Source of the DNA: Candidatus Altarchaeales archaeon
GTDB lineage: Archaea > Altiarchaeota > Altiarchaeia > IMC4 > QMZM01
NCBI GenBank assembly: GCA_023252215.1
Contig: JAHEXG010000011.1
Span: 1-32,936 of the forward strand
Reading direction: 5' to 3'
Length of the DNA stretch: 32,936 bases
Translations under genes and position numbers: made by a program
Notes under the pieces: generated by a model
What the model saw: the letters and a program-made list of their open reading frames with translations, nothing else
Told to the model about the DNA's origin: nothing
Databases searched by the model: none
In this document: one piece after another, positions 29,909-32,936 of the stretch
How the letters are laid out: every line of letters starts with the position of its first letter
How positions within the stretch are numbered: position 1 is the stretch's first letter

Positions 29909-31726
29909 CTATTTTTCCGCTCTTTTCTCTTCCGGGAACGCTTTTTCTACTGCCAGTTTGTATGCCGTTATGTAGTTGTTTATTAGTTTGTCCCAGTCTG
30001 CGAGCGCGGCTAGTCGGCGTGCTTCTATCTTGTTTTTTATGCGTTCTTCGCGGTCGTATTGGCTGTATTCGTATAGTATGTTGTAGAGGTTTTTGACTTT
30101 TTCGTCTTCTGTTTTGTTGAATGTTTTTATGACGTATATGCCGGGGTCTTTTTTGGATGCTGCTGCGCTTGATACGAGGTATCTTCCAAATCCTGCGTTG
30201 TCTGTGGTGGCCGCAGCCACTCCCATTGCCGCTGTTTCGAGGGGGGTGTAGCCCCATGGTTCGTAGTAGGATGGGAATATTCCCAGGTGTGCGCCCATTA
30301 TCGCTTCGTTGTAGTCCATGTCCAGTAGGTTGTCTGCGCCTGTGAGGTATTGCGGGTAGAAGACTACTTTTACTTTGTCTTCTTCTCTGTTTAGCAGGCC
30401 TTCTTCTTTGAAGGCTTTTATTATCTGGTCTGATTCTTCGTTGGGCAGATCGTGGGTTGTTAGCATGGGTGTTCCTTTTTTGAGGAAGCGGAATACTTTT
30501 TTGCGCATCTCGAATAGGAATTCTTTGCTGAACATGTCTTTTTCTGAAACCGAGTTTTTTGATATTAGGAAGCGTATTATGCGTCTTTTTGCTTCTTCTA
30601 TGTTGTCTGTTATGGATTCTTGTATGTCGAGGTAGAATGCCCTGTTTTCGACCAGGGCTGTTTTTATCCTGACTACGTCTCTTGGGACGCATATTAGTGC
30701 GACTATTGTTTTGTGGCTGTTTTTTTCTCTTAGGGTTGCGTTCAGGTCTGCGAGTGCTTTTATGAATAGGTCTATTCCTTTGTTGTGGTATTCGTATCTG
30801 CCTGTGAGGAAGTATATCAGGGTGTTGTCGAGGTCGAATGAGTAGTAGGGGAAAAAGTAGTATTCTATGAAGCTTTTCATCTTTCCCTTGTATAGTTTGT
30901 GTTTTATTGATACCTCTTCAAACGTGGGGTATTTGCTTATGTCCAGTCCGTTGTATACTAGGACGTCCGGCTTGCGTTTCAGGAAGTGCTCTGCTTCCAT
31001 GCCAGTTATCTCGCTTACTGTTGTGAATGCGTCGCATTGCTGTGCGCATGCGCGTTCTGTCTGGTGTTTGGTGTGGACTTTCCAGTTGTGGGCTTCTTTT
31101 TCGGCATCTATGGAGGATAGGTTCTTGTATAGTTCCTGGTTGTTGCCTGCGAGCGTTCTTCCAAGGACTGTTGCGTGGGTGGTGAAGACTGTCGCTATCT
31201 TGACCTTGTTTCGTTTTATGTATAGCAATGCTCCTCCGGTCAGCCATTCGTGGAACTGGGCTATTATGCGGTGGTCGTAGGTGTCGTGTATTTCGTCCAG
31301 CAGCCGTCCTACGGCGTCTCCCCATACTATGGGTTCGTCGTAGTCGTGGTATTCGGTGCCCAGGGAGTCTATTTTGTATGATTCCCAGAGCTTTGCTTTT
31401 ATCTCGTCTTTTTTGGCTGCGTAGTTTCTGTAGTCTACGAGTATGGTCTTGGGTTCTTCGGGTATGAGCCATTTGCCATAGTGGCAGATGATACCTTCTT
31501 TGTGGAGTTTTTCAAATATCTTCTGCAGTTTTTCAGGCGGGACTCCGACTTCAAACTCTCTCTGGGCGTTTTCGGGAACATACGGGCCTATAAGGAAGTA
31601 GTTCCCCTTGTAGTGTCTAAGCACCTGGGGGATCTTTGACCTTATGACTGTGTTTATTCCGCCTACCTTGTTGCATACCTCCCAGGATACTTCGAAGAGA
31701 GGGTCTATGTCTTTGTGGCTGATCAT
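29909..31726 (-). CDS. Glycogen synthase, GT3 (eukaryote-like) family
   Basis: 605 residues. The N-terminal F-E-V-S-W-E-V-C-N-K-V-G-G-I (11-24) and Y-F-L-I-G-P-Y segments, H-E-W-L-T-G-G near 160 and the C-terminal F-P-S-Y-Y-E-P-W-G-Y-T-P-L-E (484-497, with the E-x7-E pair Glu489/Glu497) are diagnostic of GT3 glycogen synthases, the type found in yeast and animals and in some archaea, rather than bacterial GlgA (GT5). It transfers glucose from UDP- or ADP-glucose to the growing alpha-1,4 chain. It is preceded on the same strand by a DUF5752-like gene (19 bp) and a GH57 enzyme, forming a glycogen cluster. Confidence 0.9.
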   Translation of the reverse strand: MISHKDIDPLFEVSWEVCNKVGGINTVIRSKIPQVLRHYKGNYFLIGPYVPENAQREFEVGVPPEKLQKIFEKLHKEGIICHYGKWLIPEEPKTILVDYRNYAAKKDEIKAKLWESYKIDSLGTEYHDYDEPIVWGDAVGRLLDEIHDTYDHRIIAQFHEWLTGGALLYIKRNKVKIATVFTTHATVLGRTLAGNNQELYKNLSSIDAEKEAHNWKVHTKHQTERACAQQCDAFTTVSEITGMEAEHFLKRKPDVLVYNGLDISKYPTFEEVSIKHKLYKGKMKSFIEYYFFPYYSFDLDNTLIYFLTGRYEYHNKGIDLFIKALADLNATLREKNSHKTIVALICVPRDVVRIKTALVENRAFYLDIQESITDNIEEAKRRIIRFLISKNSVSEKDMFSKEFLFEMRKKVFRFLKKGTPMLTTHDLPNEESDQIIKAFKEEGLLNREEDKVKVVFYPQYLTGADNLLDMDYNEAIMGAHLGIFPSYYEPWGYTPLETAAMGVAAATTDNAGFGRYLVSSAAASKKDPGIYVIKTFNKTEDEKVKNLYNILYEYSQYDREERIKNKIEARRLAALADWDKLINNYITAYKLAVEKAFPEEKRAEK

Positions 31727-31745
31727 GTGTATCTCTCTTGTGTTT

Positions 31746-32060
31746 TTAGGACTTAAGCTGTTTTATTCTTCTCTTGACCGCTTCTATGGCGCTTCTTCTG
31801 CCTTTTACCAGCCTGAGGGTTATTGCCAGTTGCTTGTCTCCTATTACTTCCTTGGTCCATGTGGCATAGTCGTTCTTGTCGGCGTTCACGTGGAATGCGT
31901 ATGTTTCGTCTGTCATGTTTTCAAGCGCATTCGGCAGTTCTTCCATGTTCCTTATTACCCATCCGTTGCTCACCCAGAACGCCTTCTCAGGCGGTACATC
32001 CTTTAAGTAATCCATGTTTTTCATTTTGTTTTTTCTTTTTGTAGTTTTTCTACCTTTCAT
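31746..32060 (-). CDS. DUF5752-like small protein in glycogen cluster
   Basis: 104 residues from 32060; the first 12 are a K/R-rich run, and an ATG at 32024 may be the real start. The body reads A-F-W-V-S-N-G-W-V-I-R-N-M-E-E-L-P-N-A-L, then F-H-V-N-A-D-K-N-D-Y-A-T-W and V-I-G-D-K-Q-L-A, which fits the DUF5752 pattern of an H-V-N-x-x-K-N-D core. Members often lie beside glycosyltransferases and GH57 enzymes; the role is unknown. It sits between the GH57 and GT3 genes on the same strand and may regulate or tether them. Confidence 0.7.
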   Translation of the reverse strand: MKGRKTTKRKNKMKNMDYLKDVPPEKAFWVSNGWVIRNMEELPNALENMTDETYAFHVNADKNDYATWTKEVIGDKQLAITLRLVKGRRSAIEAVKRRIKQLKS

Positions 32061-32106
32061 TTTTATACGGTTTTACAGTTTTTTACTGTCGGTTTTTTAT
32101 CGTGAA

Positions 32107-32936
32107 TTATCCCGGCACCGGGTTCAGCGATACTGCTGCGTGTTTTGTAGCCTGCAGTTTCCTTAGCCTTATCTTGAAATCCGTGAGCGCGTTCATGAAG
32201 GCTATGTATGAGTCGTGGGGCCTCTCGTATACGTTGAAGTATTTGTGGACGTCTCCGTCGTTGAACCATTTGGTGCACATGTAGTACAGGTGGTCGGCGG
32301 TCTGCAGCCTGCGCCAGTCTTCGATGAGTTTTTTATCCTTGGACGCAGTCACTGCGTCTTCGACTGCGTAGAGTGCTTCCGCGGAACTTTTCTGCATGGG
32401 GTTTCCCAGCCACGCGGAGAGGTCGCGTTCTACGTCTGCCCAGGATACGACATGGGGTACGTCTAGTTCTGCCACCGGCGCGTACGCGTCTATGACCTGG
32501 CTTGGGGTTTTGAAGTTGTTGTCCGGGTTCTTTAGTATCTCCCAAGGGAGCTGTTTTAGGAAGTGGAATATGCCGGTTGTGTCCCACTGGTGTTCTCCGA
32601 ATGTCTCGTAGTCCATGAAGAGATTGACTGTGTTGCCACTGCCGTTTATGGCGTTGACCCATGACGCGAATTTTTCGCTTGTGAGGGGCCATTCCTTCCA
32701 TGAGCGCTCAGAGAAGCGGAAGGCTATGTCATCTGAGAGTTTGTAGTTCTTTAAGAGGAGCTTTATCTTCTTTGTTCCTTTAGGACGGTACAGGTAGTTT
32801 GGGCTCCTCCATCCAAGGACCCGGTCTGCGCCTTCTGCCAGTATGCCTGAGTAGCCCATGTCTTCGACGACGTTGGCGACCTGGTTGTTGTACACAAGCT
32901 CTGTATTTCTGAATACCCGGGGCGCGTATCCGAAAA
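32107..32936 (-). CDS. GH57 alpha-amylase/glucanotransferase, C-terminal part (5' cut by window edge)
   Basis: The frame runs open to the window edge, so about 276 C-terminal residues are visible. It begins with P-R-V-F-R-N-T-E-L-V-Y-N-N, a GH57 sequence just before the conserved G-Y-S-G-I-L-A-E-G-A-D segment. The later M-D-Y-E-T-F-G-E-H-Q-W holds the Asp expected as general acid/base of GH57 (motif 4 region). The nucleophile Glu must lie upstream, outside or at the edge. The enzyme cuts or transfers alpha-1,4-glucan. It is the first visible gene of the cluster with DUF5752-like and GT3 genes. Confidence 0.88.
   Translation of the reverse strand, partial: FGYAPRVFRNTELVYNNQVANVVEDMGYSGILAEGADRVLGWRSPNYLYRPKGTKKIKLLLKNYKLSDDIAFRFSERSWKEWPLTSEKFASWVNAINGSGNTVNLFMDYETFGEHQWDTTGIFHFLKQLPWEILKNPDNNFKTPSQVIDAYAPVAELDVPHVVSWADVERDLSAWLGNPMQKSSAEALYAVEDAVTASKDKKLIEDWRRLQTADHLYYMCTKWFNDGDVHKYFNVYERPHDSYIAFMNALTDFKIRLRKLQATKHAAVSLNPVPG

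Noticed and set aside
29853-30692. 279-residue minus-strand ORF inside the GT3 gene
   Set aside because: Arg/Pro/His/Lys-rich frame shadow of the glycogen synthase, with no recognisable domain.
1-32936. tRNA or rRNA genes and insertion sequences
   Set aside because: I found no cloverleaf-like block with T-arm and anticodon signals, no rRNA-like stretch and no transposase.

Overview
The window is archaeal chromosomal DNA of about 50% GC. The archaeal signs are a riboflavin synthase of the archaeal RibC type, an archaeal-type alanyl-tRNA synthetase, a short-chain prenyl diphosphate synthase of the kind that makes archaeal lipid precursors, TATA-like boxes about 25 bp before probable leaderless starts, T-tract terminators, and several GTG/TTG starts. 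The small secreted-protein dockerin-like tail, the GH57/GT3 glycogen cluster and the many MNT/HEPN genes fit a DPANN-type lineage (Diapherotrites or Micrarchaeota) or Altiarchaeota. I cannot settle the lineage from sequence alone.

Layout. 1-1208: end of a riboflavin operon (ribC 3' end, ribH) with a tightly coupled cytidine-deaminase-fold enzyme. 1211-4254: RecB/Cas4-like nuclease, LarE-type sulfur transferase, a small cysteine-bearing HTH regulator, and a divergent two-CDGSH iron-sulfur protein. 4304-8647: nitroreductase, a membrane-anchored HMA-like protein, nadA, msrA, a methyltransferase and a hexitol/sugar-phosphate phosphatase. 8708-11122: hypothetical protein, K+-channel fusion protein, radC. 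11284-16425: an operon of iscS, iscU, an HMA/SafE-like/cupredoxin copper protein and copA. 16471-20220: secreted subtilase with a CUB-like insertion, then a dockerin-tailed lipoprotein. 20261-24092: prenyl diphosphate synthase and alaS on the minus strand. 24227-29856: a toxin-antitoxin island (AbrB-MNT/HEPN, a decayed small gene, AbiEii-like nucleotidyltransferase with partner, MNT with a dead HEPN, solo HicB) interrupted by a two-PAS protein, a membrane protein and a rubredoxin-hemerythrin pair. 29909-32936: glycogen/starch metabolism (GT3 synthase, DUF5752-like protein, GH57 enzyme running off the edge).

The most interesting signal is regulatory. The 93-bp divergent promoter between the HTH gene and the CDGSH gene, and the promoter of iscS-iscU-copper-copA, carry the same two palindromes: a 15-mer differing at one spacer base, and an exact 13-mer in inverted orientation. 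They sit on the candidate TATA boxes and transcription starts. The HTH protein has exactly four cysteines (C5, C88, C90, C91). I propose a small regulon in which a cysteine-ligated regulator controls Fe-S assembly, an Fe-S protein and copper export together. Copper is known to destroy Fe-S clusters, so the grouping makes sense, but regulator identity and ligand are inference.
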